A DNA stretch of 9,403 bases from Pseudomonadota bacterium. GTDB lineage: Bacteria; Pseudomonadota; Gammaproteobacteria; Burkholderiales; Burkholderiaceae_C. The stretch lies in the NCBI GenBank assembly GCA_023460715.1, contig JAEWPH010000256.1:1-9403 (forward strand), in the 5' to 3' direction. The position numbers and the translations under genes are program-made. The stretch's first letter is position 1; every line of letters starts with the position of its first letter. This document shows, piece by piece, positions 1 through 6,191 of the stretch. Under the pieces are notes generated by a model. The model saw only the letters and a program-made list of their open reading frames with translations. It was not told where the DNA came from and made no database searches.

Positions 1-2324
1 GTGTACAGCCGGTCCTTGAGCACGTCCAGGTAGAACGCGCCCAGGTCTTCCGAGCAGTACACCTGCAGCTTGGCCACCACCGGGTGGAACTCGTAGACCT
101 CGTAGTGCGCCAGCACCGCGGCCTGGAACTGCGCCGCGCGGCTCATGGCGTAGCGGTCGATCTCCAGCATTTCGGAGAACGGGACCGCGTCCTTGGCCGG
201 ATCGAAGTCGCTGACGTTGGCCAGCAGGAAGCGAAGCGTGTTGCGGATGCGGCGGTAGGCGTCCACCACGCGCGCCAGGATCTTGTCGTCGATGCCCAGG
301 TCGCCCGAGTAGTCGGTCGAGGCCACCCACAGGCGGATGATCTCGGCGCCGAGCTTGCCGCTCACCTGCTGCGGCGAGACGGTGTTGCCCAGCGACTTGC
401 TCATCTTCTTGCCCTGGCCGTCCACCGTAAAGCCGTGCGTCAGCAGGCCGCGGTAGGGCGCGCGGCCGAAGATGGCAGCGGCCAGCAGCAGCGACGAATG
501 GAACCAGCCGCGGTGCTGGTCGTGGCCTTCCAGGTACAGATCGGCCTCGGGGCCTTCGTCATGGTGCATGCCGGCGTGCGTGCCGCGCAGCACGTGCCAG
601 AACGTGGAGCCCGAGTCGAACCACACCTCCAGGATGTCGGTGCTCTTGGTGTAGCAGGCAGCGTCTTCGGCACCCAGGATCTCCTCGGGCGTCACGCGGC
701 TCCAGGCCTCGATGCCGCCGGCCTCGACGATGGCGGCTGCCTGGTCGAGGATCTCCATGGTGCGCGGGTGCAGCTCGCCCGAATCCTTGTGCAGGAAGAA
801 GGGGATGGGCACGCCCCAGCTGCGCTGGCGCGAGATGCACCAGTCGGGCCGGCCGGCGATCATGTCGCGCAGGCGGGTCTTGCCGTTCTCGGGGTAGAAC
901 TGGGTCTGCTCGATGGCGGCCAGTGCGATCTGGCGCAGGGTCTGCGCCGGCTTCTGGGCCGGGTCGGTGAACACGCCTTCGCCTTCGTCCATGCGGATGA
1001 ACCACTGCGCCGCGGCACGGTAGATCACGGGCGTCTTGTGGCGCCAGCAGTGCGGGTAGCTGTGCGTGATGTCCTTGGTGGCCATCAGGCGGCCGGCTTG
1101 GCGCAGCGCCTCGATGACGACGGGCACGGCCTTCCAGATGTGCTGGCCGCCGAACAGCGGGAAGTCCGGCGCATAGGTGCCGTTGCCCTGCACCGGGTTC
1201 AGGATGGCGTCGAGCGCCAGGCCGTGGGCCACGCAGGAGTTGAAATCCTCCAGGCCGTAGGCGGGCGAGGAATGCACGATGCCGGTGCCGTCATCGGCCG
1301 TGGCGTAGTCGGCCAGGTACACGGGCGACAGGCGGCGGTAGCCGAACGAACCGTCTTCGCTCGCCACGTCGTACAGCGGGTGCTCGAACTCCAGGCCGCC
1401 CAGCTTCTCGCCGACGGCCGTGGCCACCACCGTGCCGGTGAGGCCGAAGCGCTCCAGGCACTGCGCGACCAGCGACTCGGCCAGCACCAGGTAGCCCTGG
1501 GGCGTGTCCACCAGCGCGTACATCAGCGCGGGGTTCAGGTTCAGCGCCTGGTTGGCGGGGATGGTCCAGGCCGTGGTGGTCCAGATGACGACGAAGGCGT
1601 CCTTGTTCAGCGCGGGCGCGCCGAAGGCGGCGGCCAGCCTGGCAGGATCGTGCGCCTTGAAGGCCACGTCCAGCGTGGTGCTCTTCTTGTCCTGGTATTC
1701 GATCTCGAACTCGGCCAGCGATGAGCCGCAGTCGAAGCACCAGTACACGGGCGTGAGGCCGCGGTAGACGAAGCCGCGCTCCATGACCTTCTTGAGCGCG
1801 CGCAGCTCGCCGGCCTCGCTCGCGAAGTTCATGGTCTTGTAGGGGTGGTCCCATTCGCCCAGCACGCCCAGGCGCTGGAAGTCCGCCAACTGCTGCGCGA
1901 TCTGCTCGGTGGCGAAGGCGCGGCCCTTGGCCTGCATCTCGTCACGCGGCAGGTTGCGGCCGTGCGTCTTCTCGATGGCGTTCTCGATGGGCAGGCCGTG
2001 GCAGTCCCAGCCGGGGGTGTAGAGCGCGTCGAAGCCTTCCAGCTGGCGCGCCTTGGTGATCATGTCCTTGAGGATCTTGTTCACCGCATGGCCGATGTGG
2101 ATCTGGCCGTTGGCGTAGGGCGGGCCATCGTGCAGGATGAACTTGGGCGCGCCACAGCGGGCGTCGCGCAGCTTCTTGTACACGCCCTTGTCCTCCCACT
2201 CCTGCACCCAGCCGGGCTCGCGCTTGGGCAGATCGCCGCGCATCGGGAAGGGCGTGTCGGGCAGGTTCAGTGTGGCACGGTAATCCGTGCCGGCGGCGTT
2301 GGGGGAGGATTGGTTGTCGGACAT
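1..2324 (-). CDS. ileS: Isoleucyl-tRNA synthetase (IleRS), 3' end beyond window
   Basis: Cytoplasmic class I aminoacyl-tRNA synthetase that attaches isoleucine to tRNA-Ile and hydrolyses mischarged valine. The frame is open from ATG at 2324 to the window edge, 774 codons, with no stop. Visible landmarks are HIGH at residues 76-79 (ATP binding, preceded by DGPPYANG), WCFDC with C196 and C199 in the CP1 insertion, the editing-domain stretch [16 protein letters not shown] with E359 and D360, [12 protein letters not shown] at 495-506, and KMSKS at 640-644. Bacterial IleRS proteins are about 930-960 residues, so the C-terminal tRNA-binding and zinc region lies off the left edge. The start is supported by the usual spacing before HIGH; an AAGG at 2336-2339 is 11 nt upstream, a rather weak ribosome site. 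It lies 128 bp downstream of ribF on the same strand, so cotranscription is likely. In this group lspA usually follows, outside the window. Confidence 0.97.
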   Translation of the reverse strand, partial: MSDNQSSPNAAGTDYRATLNLPDTPFPMRGDLPKREPGWVQEWEDKGVYKKLRDARCGAPKFILHDGPPYANGQIHIGHAVNKILKDMITKARQLEGFDALYTPGWDCHGLPIENAIEKTHGRNLPRDEMQAKGRAFATEQIAQQLADFQRLGVLGEWDHPYKTMNFASEAGELRALKKVMERGFVYRGLTPVYWCFDCGSSLAEFEIEYQDKKSTTLDVAFKAHDPARLAAAFGAPALNKDAFVVIWTTTAWTIPANQALNLNPALMYALVDTPQGYLVLAESLVAQCLERFGLTGTVVATAVGEKLGGLEFEHPLYDVASEDGSFGYRRLSPVYLADYATADDGTGIVHSSPAYGLEDFNSCVAHGLALDAILNPVQGNGTYAPDFPLFGGQHIWKAVPVVIEALRQAGRLMATKDITHSYPHCWRHKTPVIYRAAAQWFIRMDEGEGVFTDPAQKPAQTLRQIALAAIEQTQFYPENGKTRLRDMIAGRPDWCISRQRSWGVPIPFFLHKDSGELHPRTMEILDQAAAIVEAGGIEAWSRVTPEEILGAEDAACYTKSTDILEVWFDSGSTFWHVLRGTHAGMHHDEGPEADLYLEGHDQHRGWFHSSLLLAAAIFGRAPYRGLLTHGFTVDGQGKKMSKSLGNTVSPQQVSGKLGAEIIRLWVASTDYSGDLGIDDKILARVVDAYRRIRNTLRFLLANVSDFDPAKDAVPFSEMLEIDRYAMSRAAQFQAAVLAHYEVYEFHPVVAKLQVYCSEDLGAFYLDVLKDRLY

Positions 2325-2349
2325 GGGAGCAGAGACCTTGGAAGCGGGC

Positions 2350-2372
2350 CGCTCCAGAGCGCGTCTGGAGCG
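2350..2372. repeat. Perfect 9-bp inverted repeat in the ribF-ileS gap
   Basis: CGCTCCAGA (2350-2358) and TCTGGAGCG (2364-2372) flank a 5-nt loop GCGCG. In a ribF-ileS transcript this would form a stable hairpin in the ileS leader, 25 nt before the start codon. No T-run follows it on either strand, so it is not an intrinsic terminator. It could slow RNA decay, mark a processing site between the two genes, or bind a protein. No T-box elements are seen. The pairing is certain; the function is unknown. Confidence 0.5.
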
Positions 2373-2452
2373 TGGAACAGAGGGGCGGGGTGGGGCGGAC
2401 GGGCGGGCTGGCAGGCGGACGGCGCCCCGGCGCCGGCAGCGGGCCGGGCCCG

Positions 2453-3499
2453 TCAAATTCGGTCGCGCGTGGTCTGGCGACGGGTTTCGGTGTGCGTGGC
2501 GGCGTGGGCCGCAAAGTAGGCGCGTGCGTCGCTGCAGTCCTTGGCGATGCCTTCCGTCAGGGCATCGAGACCGTCGTATTTCAGCTCGTCATGCAGTTTG
2601 TGCAGCAGTTCCACACGGATGATTTTACCGTACGCCCCCTCCGGGCCCAGATGGGCGGGCCATTGCAGGCAGTGCGTCTCGAGCAGCACGCGTCCGCCAT
2701 TGACGTCGTCCGGGTCCAGCGACGGGCGTACGCCCAGGTTGGCTACGCCGGGCAGGGGCGCGTCGGACAGCCCGTGCACCAGCACGGCGAAGATGCCGCT
2801 GGCGGCCGGCTTCCAGTGGGCAAAGCGCAGGTTGAGCGTGCGGAAGCCGTCGGTGGCACCCTCACGGCTGGCGCCCAGGGCCCGGCCCAGCTTGCGGCCG
2901 TGCACCACGTGGCCCGAGATGGCGTAGGGGCGGCCCAGCAGGCGGGCGGCATCTTCCATGCGGCCGGCGCCCAGCGCCTCGCGCACGGCGGAGCTGGACA
3001 CGCGCAGGCCGTGCACCTCATAGCTGTTCATCCGGGCGACGTCGAAGCCCCGGGCGCGGCCGGCTGCGTCCAGCAGCGCGTAGTCGCCGGCGCGTTGTGC
3101 GCCGAAGCGGAAGTCGTCCCCCACCAGCACGTAGCGCGCGCCCAGGCCGGCCACCAGCACCTCGTCGATGAAGGCCTGCGGCAACAGGCGCGCCAGCGCC
3201 TCGTTGAAGGGCAGCACCACGGCCTGGGCCACGCCGCACTGGCGCAGCTCGGCCAGCTTGTCACGCAGGGTGCCGATGCGGGCGGGCGCCAGCTCGGGCC
3301 GCTTGAGCAGGCCGGCGAAGTAATCGCGTGGATGCGGCTCGAAGGTGAGCACGCAGCTGGGCACGCCGCGGTGCGCCGCCTCGCTGTTGAGCAGCGCCAG
3401 CATGGCCTGGTGGCCGCGGTGCACGCCATCGAAGTTGCCGATGGTGAGCGCGCAGCCCTCTGCGATGCCGGGGTGGTGGAAGCCACGGAAGATCTTCAT
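2453..3499 (-). CDS. ribF: Bifunctional riboflavin kinase / FMN adenylyltransferase
   Basis: Phosphorylates riboflavin to FMN and adenylates FMN to FAD; cytoplasmic, 348 residues, somewhat longer than the usual 305-330. The N-terminal FAD synthetase domain (about 1-185) shows [10 protein letters not shown] at 21-30 (nucleotidyl-transferase HxGH-type site), [10 protein letters not shown] at 52-61, GDDFRFG at 127-133 and SSSAVREAL at 168-176. The C-terminal kinase domain (about 190-320) has [11 protein letters not shown], then F219-R-T221-L-N223-L where the family usually has FPTANL, then [10 protein letters not shown] and E274 in LLETH as the probable catalytic Glu. A nine-residue insert (210-218) separates LG209 from FRTLNL, where the two normally adjoin. 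About 25 C-terminal residues are polar and look like a tail. The start ATG lacks a good Shine-Dalgarno. It precedes ileS, the usual betaproteobacterial order. Confidence 0.96.
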   Translation of the reverse strand: MKIFRGFHHPGIAEGCALTIGNFDGVHRGHQAMLALLNSEAAHRGVPSCVLTFEPHPRDYFAGLLKRPELAPARIGTLRDKLAELRQCGVAQAVVLPFNEALARLLPQAFIDEVLVAGLGARYVLVGDDFRFGAQRAGDYALLDAAGRARGFDVARMNSYEVHGLRVSSSAVREALGAGRMEDAARLLGRPYAISGHVVHGRKLGRALGASREGATDGFRTLNLRFAHWKPAASGIFAVLVHGLSDAPLPGVANLGVRPSLDPDDVNGGRVLLETHCLQWPAHLGPEGAYGKIIRVELLHKLHDELKYDGLDALTEGIAKDCSDARAYFAAHAATHTETRRQTTRDRI

Positions 3500-3512
3500 C
3501 CGGATGCTTTTC

Positions 3513-3560
3513 TTTTGATAGCGCCCCGCGCAGGTGTATCAAGCGCTGGACGCCAATTTG
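3513..3560. repeat. Degenerate palindromic intergenic element upstream of ribF
   Basis: TTGATA (3515-3520) and TATCAA (3537-3542) are perfect inverted arms 16 nt apart. Inside them GCGC-CCC-GCGC (3521-3531) pairs again, giving a nested hairpin with a 5-nt bulge (AGGTG). The palindrome AGCGCT (3542-3547) and GGACGCCAATTTG follow. The pattern (TTTTGATAGC, then CAAGCGCTGGA, then GCCAATTT) resembles an abundant intergenic repeat I recall from Comamonadaceae genomes; this is memory, not a search. Read on the minus strand, the same arms also give TTGATA-16 nt-TATCAA, a passable sigma70 match whose transcript would start about 9 nt before the ribF ATG, so a promoter role is an alternative. Only one copy is in the window. 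Confidence 0.45.
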
Positions 3561-3572
3561 TCATGAATTGGG

Positions 3573-3599
3573 AGTATATTGTGCGGGAGAGACTGTGAC
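3573..3599 (-). promoter_or_regulatory. Possible ribF promoter
   Basis: On the minus strand TATACT (complement of 3573-3578) matches the -10 consensus at five of six positions. GTCACA (complement of 3594-3599) is a four-of-six -35 candidate, with a short 15-nt spacer. This is the only AT-rich part of the gap between the divergent ribF and HNH genes, which makes it a reasonable promoter site. The transcript would carry the palindromic element in a leader of about 65 nt. The plus strand has an overlapping TATATT (3575-3580) but no well-spaced -35, so no HNH promoter is called. Confidence 0.3.
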
Positions 3600-3765
3600 G
3601 ATTCCCCGGGTATGCGCAGCAGCCCGGCCCTTCGCCCCTTGCAGGTCGGCCGCCCTGGCCGCATCTTCTGCGACGGGTACGGGCAGTGCGATCGTCACCC
3701 CTTTCAGGGCGTGCCTGGCACGGCGCCCGCGAGACACCAGCGTTCCGATCTTGTCGTTTGACTGC

Positions 3766-3771
3766 AGGAGG
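3766..3771 (+). promoter_or_regulatory. Shine-Dalgarno site that sets the HNH start
   Basis: AGGAGG lies 6 nt before GTG at 3778, an ideal arrangement. It decides in favour of GTG over upstream in-frame starts: the frame stays open back to TTG at 3568, but that part has no ribosome site and encodes a low-complexity stretch. Confidence 0.85.
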
Positions 3772-3777
3772 CGAGTT

Positions 3778-4335
3778 GTGAAAGTCTTGAAGCTGTCGGC
3801 CCAGGGGCTGCCGCAATCGTGGATTTCGCTTGAGCAGGCGGTGATCCACTACGCCGCGGGCGAGGTGCGCTGGGAGTCGGGTGCGCAGGTGGCGCTGTTC
3901 CGCGGCGGGCACAACGCGGTGACGGGCGAGCAGTCGGTCATCGCCGTCAACAGCATCATCGGCACCAAGGGCGTGCCGGCCATCAACCCCTTCGAGCTCA
4001 AGCCCAGCCTGACCAACAGCAAGCTGTTCGCCCGCGACCGCAACGTGTGCGCCTATTGCGGCGGGCACTTCCAGGAGCACGAGCTCACGCGCGAGCACAT
4101 CGTGCCCTTCGCGCGCAACGGCGTGGACCACTGGATGAACGTGGTCACCGCCTGCCGCCCGTGCAACCACCGCAAGGGCCCGCGCACGCCCGAGCAGGCC
4201 CACATGCCGCTGCTGTACACGCCCTACGTGCCCAGCCTGTGGGAGGACTTCATCCTGCGCAACCGCCGCATCCTGGCGGACCAGATGGAGTTCCTGATGG
4301 CGCACGTGCCCAAGTCATCGCGTCTGCTGAGCTGA
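3778..4335 (+). CDS. HNH endonuclease family protein
   Basis: 185-residue protein starting at GTG. The C-terminal half holds a zinc-ribbon HNH fold: CAYC (C91, C94) and CRPC (C126, C129) supply four metal-binding cysteines, and EHIVP with H107, N121 and N130-H131 give the His-Asn-His pattern of the beta-beta-alpha-metal site. Known members hydrolyse DNA phosphodiester bonds. The first 85 residues (KVLKLSAQGLPQSWISLEQA onward) match no domain I recognise; the C-terminal tail is helical (SLWEDFILRNRRILADQMEF). There is no signal peptide or membrane segment, so it is probably cytoplasmic. It is divergent from ribF and followed by an unrelated transporter operon; no methylase, toxin, antitoxin, integrase or phage gene adjoins it, which argues against restriction-modification or homing. 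Composition matches its neighbours. Similar stand-alone HNH proteins are common in betaproteobacterial chromosomes; their role is unknown to me. Confidence 0.88.
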   Translation: MKVLKLSAQGLPQSWISLEQAVIHYAAGEVRWESGAQVALFRGGHNAVTGEQSVIAVNSIIGTKGVPAINPFELKPSLTNSKLFARDRNVCAYCGGHFQEHELTREHIVPFARNGVDHWMNVVTACRPCNHRKGPRTPEQAHMPLLYTPYVPSLWEDFILRNRRILADQMEFLMAHVPKSSRLLS

Positions 4336-4465
4336 AGGGTTGCGTGGGCGGGGTAGTAGCAGCGCCCGCGGACGAGAAGACACAGCCGAGGCCGAACGGG
4401 GCTCCCGCGGTCGGGCCTATGCAGGGAGCGGTGCCGGGCCGGTGCCGGTTTCTTCCGGCGTCATC

Positions 4466-4477
4466 CGTGGTTCCACG
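4466..4477. promoter_or_regulatory. Near-palindrome CGTGGTTCCACG, possible operator
   Basis: Perfect 5-bp arms around a central TT, lying 25 bp upstream of the -10-like TAGAAT of the TRAP operon. Position and symmetry suit a dimeric activator or repressor. No regulator gene is in the window and there is no second copy, so chance is a real alternative. Confidence 0.25.
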
Positions 4478-4502
4478 ACCCTGGGCCCGCGTGAACAGGG
4501 CC

Positions 4503-4508
4503 TAGAAT
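4503..4508 (+). promoter_or_regulatory. Possible -10 element of the TRAP operon
   Basis: TAGAAT matches the sigma70 -10 consensus at five of six positions and would give a leader of about 55 nt before dctP. No -35-like hexamer is seen 16-18 nt upstream, which is GC-rich; the promoter may depend on an activator, or this may not be a promoter. Confidence 0.35.
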
Positions 4509-4568
4509 CGCCTGCGCTTTCGCACGCCCCGCCGGTCTGGCGGCGGCTTCCATCAGGAGACAAGACCC

Positions 4569-5552
4569 ATGCACGCTTTTTCCCGCCGTCTGGCGCTGGC
4601 CGCGGCCATCGCCAGCCTGTCTGCCCCCGCCGCCTTCGCCCAGCAGGCCAAGGAAGTGAAGCTGGGCTACGCCCTGGCCGTCAACTCGCATTACGGCGCG
4701 GCCGCCCAGGCATGGTCCGAAACGGTTGAGAAGGCCACGAACGGCGCGTTCAAGTTCAAGCAGTTCCCGTCCAGCGCCCTGGGCGGCGAACGAGAACTGA
4801 TCGAAGGCCTGCAGCTGGGCACGGTCGAGGCGGTGATCGTCTCCACGGGCGCCCTGAGCAACTTCGTGCCCGACGTGGGCGTGGTGGACATCCCCTTCCT
4901 GTTCCGCGACACGGCCCACGCCCGTGCGGTGCTGGATGGCGCTTTCGGCCAGGAGCTGCTGGGCAAATTCCAGAAGCGCGGCCTGATCGCGCTGGCCTGG
5001 GGCGAGCAGGGCTTTCGCCACCTGACGAACAACAAGCACCCCGTCAAGGCGCCGGCCGACCTGAAAGGCCTGAAGATCCGCGTGACGGAGAACCCGGTGC
5101 ACATCACCGCCTTCCGCACGCTGGGCGCGTCGCCCACGCCCATGTCCTGGCCCGAGGTGATCGGCGCGCTGCAGCAGGGGACGATCGATGGGCAGGAGAA
5201 CCCCATGTCGGTCATCGTGTCGGCCAAGCTGCCGCAGGTGCAGAAGTACCTGTCGCTGACCGGCCACGTGTACGCGCCCATGGCCCTGATCGTGTCGCCC
5301 AATTTCTGGGGCGGCCTGAACGATGCGCAGAAGGCCGCCTTCACGCAGGGCGCCAAGGCCGGCGCGCTGGCGTCGCGCAAGTTCGTGGACGACGTGGAGC
5401 AAAAGGGGCTGGCCGACGTCAAGGCCGCCGGCATGCAAGTCGTGGAGACGGTTGACAAGGCCGCCTTCCAGAAGGCGCTGGAACCTGCCTACAAGCAGTA
5501 CGCGTCCAAGTTCGGCCAGAAGACGCTGGACCAGATCACCAGCGTGAAGTGA
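4569..5552 (+). CDS. dctP: TRAP transporter substrate-binding protein (DctP family)
   Basis: Periplasmic binding protein of a tripartite ATP-independent periplasmic transporter; it captures the ligand, usually a carboxylate, and delivers it to the DctQM membrane pair. 327 residues, the normal family length. A signal peptide spans about 1-24 (RR, hydrophobic core, AFA before QQA). Family features are SSALGGERELIEGLQLGTVE (68-87), PFLFRD (109-114), R150 in GFRHLTN, KGLKIRVTENP with R171 (the arginine that in characterised DctP proteins binds the substrate carboxylate), and GALQQGTIDGQENP with N211 (199-212). AGGAGA at 4555-4560, 8 nt before ATG, fixes the start. First gene of the dctPQM set. 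A strong terminator right after it suggests a separate, more abundant dctP transcript. The ligand cannot be assigned; the gene symbol denotes the family, not C4-dicarboxylate specificity. Confidence 0.95.
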   Translation: MHAFSRRLALAAAIASLSAPAAFAQQAKEVKLGYALAVNSHYGAAAQAWSETVEKATNGAFKFKQFPSSALGGERELIEGLQLGTVEAVIVSTGALSNFVPDVGVVDIPFLFRDTAHARAVLDGAFGQELLGKFQKRGLIALAWGEQGFRHLTNNKHPVKAPADLKGLKIRVTENPVHITAFRTLGASPTPMSWPEVIGALQQGTIDGQENPMSVIVSAKLPQVQKYLSLTGHVYAPMALIVSPNFWGGLNDAQKAAFTQGAKAGALASRKFVDDVEQKGLADVKAAGMQVVETVDKAAFQKALEPAYKQYASKFGQKTLDQITSVK

Positions 5553-5555
5553 TCC

Positions 5556-5574
5556 CTTCCGGCCCTGCCGGAAG
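5556..5574 (+). repeat. Hairpin directly after dctP stop
   Basis: CTTCCGGC (5556-5563) and GCCGGAAG (5567-5574) pair perfectly around a CCT loop, beginning 3 nt after the dctP stop codon. TCTCCC follows, so it is not itself a T-tailed terminator. As the 3' end of a dctP mRNA it could block exonucleases, together with the terminator hairpin 7 nt downstream. Confidence 0.55.
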
Positions 5575-5581
5575 TCTCCCT

Positions 5582-5608
5582 GCCCGGCCTGGCCGGGCTT
5601 TGTTTTTT
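5582..5608 (+). terminator. Intrinsic terminator between dctP and dctQ
   Basis: GCCCGGC-CTG-GCCGGGC (5582-5598) is a perfect 7-bp all-GC stem with a tight loop, followed at once by TTTGTTTTTT (5599-5608). This is a textbook rho-independent terminator lying inside an operon. It probably acts as a partial terminator that lets part of the RNA polymerase through to dctQM and gives more DctP than membrane subunits. Confidence 0.88.
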
Positions 5609-5620
5609 CCTGAATGAACG

Positions 5621-5638
5621 GGGCGCTGCACGGCGCCC
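5621..5638 (+). promoter_or_regulatory. Hairpin just before the dctQ start
   Basis: GGGCGC (5621-5626) and GCGCCC (5633-5638) pair around TGCACG, ending 10 nt before the dctQ ATG. It covers the place where a Shine-Dalgarno would sit, and no such site is seen. It may limit translation initiation of dctQ; this is inference from structure alone. Confidence 0.35.
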
Positions 5639-5648
5639 GCCCACCACC

Positions 5649-6164
5649 ATGCTGAAACGCCTCGAGCGCGCCCTGGTCGCCGGCAACCGCTGGTTGCTCA
5701 TCCTGCTGCTGCTGGCCATGGCCTGCATCGTGTTCGCCAACGTGGTGTTGCGCTACACCACGGGCGACTCCATCATCTGGGCCGAGGAGGTGGCGCGCCA
5801 CCTGATGATCTGGGGCACCTTCCTGGGCGCCGGGCTGGTGCTGCGCTTCGGTGGCCATGTGGCCATCGACAACCTGCACCACGTGCTGGGCGCGGGCGCC
5901 GCGCGGGCGCTGCGCGGTGTCATCGTGGTGGCGCTGGGCGGCTTCTTTCTGGTGATGGCCTGGTTCTCGGCGCAGTACGTCTGGGCCACGCGCTTCCAGA
6001 CCACGCCGGCCACCGACATCCCGTTCGCCTGGATCTATGCGGCCATGCCGGTGGGCTTCGTGCTGCTGTTCGTGCACCTGCTGTTCATGGCACGCGGCTA
6101 CGTGCGCGATGGCCGCTATGTCGAATCCGACGAGATGGACGCCGAATCGGCGGCCTCGCTGTAA
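5649..6164 (+). CDS. dctQ: TRAP transporter small membrane subunit (DctQ family)
   Basis: 171-residue inner-membrane protein that packs against DctM and helps dock the loaded binding protein. Four hydrophobic segments are visible at about 15-35, 51-66, 88-109 and 126-147, the standard DctQ topology. The family pattern R..T(G)DSIIWAEEVARHLMIW (35-55) is present, with the conserved Trp-x-Glu-Glu between the first two helices, and GGHVAIDNL at 68-76. The C-terminus is short and acidic. The ATG at 5649 is preceded by CCACCACC without a Shine-Dalgarno; no better upstream start is seen. It lies 96 bp after dctP, beyond a terminator, and 27 bp before dctM. Confidence 0.93.
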   Translation: MLKRLERALVAGNRWLLILLLLAMACIVFANVVLRYTTGDSIIWAEEVARHLMIWGTFLGAGLVLRFGGHVAIDNLHHVLGAGAARALRGVIVVALGGFFLVMAWFSAQYVWATRFQTTPATDIPFAWIYAAMPVGFVLLFVHLLFMARGYVRDGRYVESDEMDAESAASL

Positions 6165-6184
6165 TGGCCCCGAGAACGCACTGA
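6164..6184 (+). other. Six-codon mini-ORF bridging dctQ and dctM
   Basis: The dctQ stop TAA overlaps an ATG (TAATG). The frame opened there reads M-A-P-R-T-H and stops with TGA at 6182-6184, 7 nt before the dctM ATG. Since dctM has no clear Shine-Dalgarno, ribosomes finishing dctQ could be handed on through this frame. It may equally be chance; there is no sign that the peptide itself matters. Confidence 0.25.
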
Positions 6185-6191
6185 CCCCACC

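Larger units (their letters stand above)
4336..4568. other. Non-coding gap between HNH gene and dctP
   Basis: GC-rich stretch of 233 bp without a credible gene. It contains a direct repeat GGTGCCGG (4430-4437 and 4441-4448), a small hairpin GCCGG-TTTCTT-CCGGC (4444-4459), the near-palindrome at 4466-4477, a -10-like TAGAAT, and a hairpin CCGCC-GGTCT-GGCGG (4529-4543) in the presumed dctP leader. No T-run follows any hairpin, so the HNH gene has no visible intrinsic terminator. Confidence 0.6.

Noticed and set aside
84..1724. Plus-strand 546-codon open frame
   Set aside because: It lies antisense to ileS, whose own frame holds HIGH and KMSKS; the product is low-complexity Ala/Arg/Gly/His and typical of a high-GC shadow.
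3558..3580. TTGTCA and TATATT as an HNH promoter
   Set aside because: The spacer is only 11 nt, too short for sigma70; TATATT alone is weak evidence.
2270..3598. Plus-strand 442-codon open frame
   Set aside because: Antisense to ribF and the ileS start; no domain, shadow composition.
3595..3698. Inverted repeat GTGACGAT / ATCGTCAC, 88 nt apart
   Set aside because: An 8-bp match in a region of this size is expected fairly often by chance, and the long spacing gives no clear structure.
3568..3777. N-terminal extension of the HNH protein by 70 codons from TTG
   Set aside because: No ribosome site at TTG, composition unlike the conserved part, and an ideal AGGAGG before GTG at 3778.
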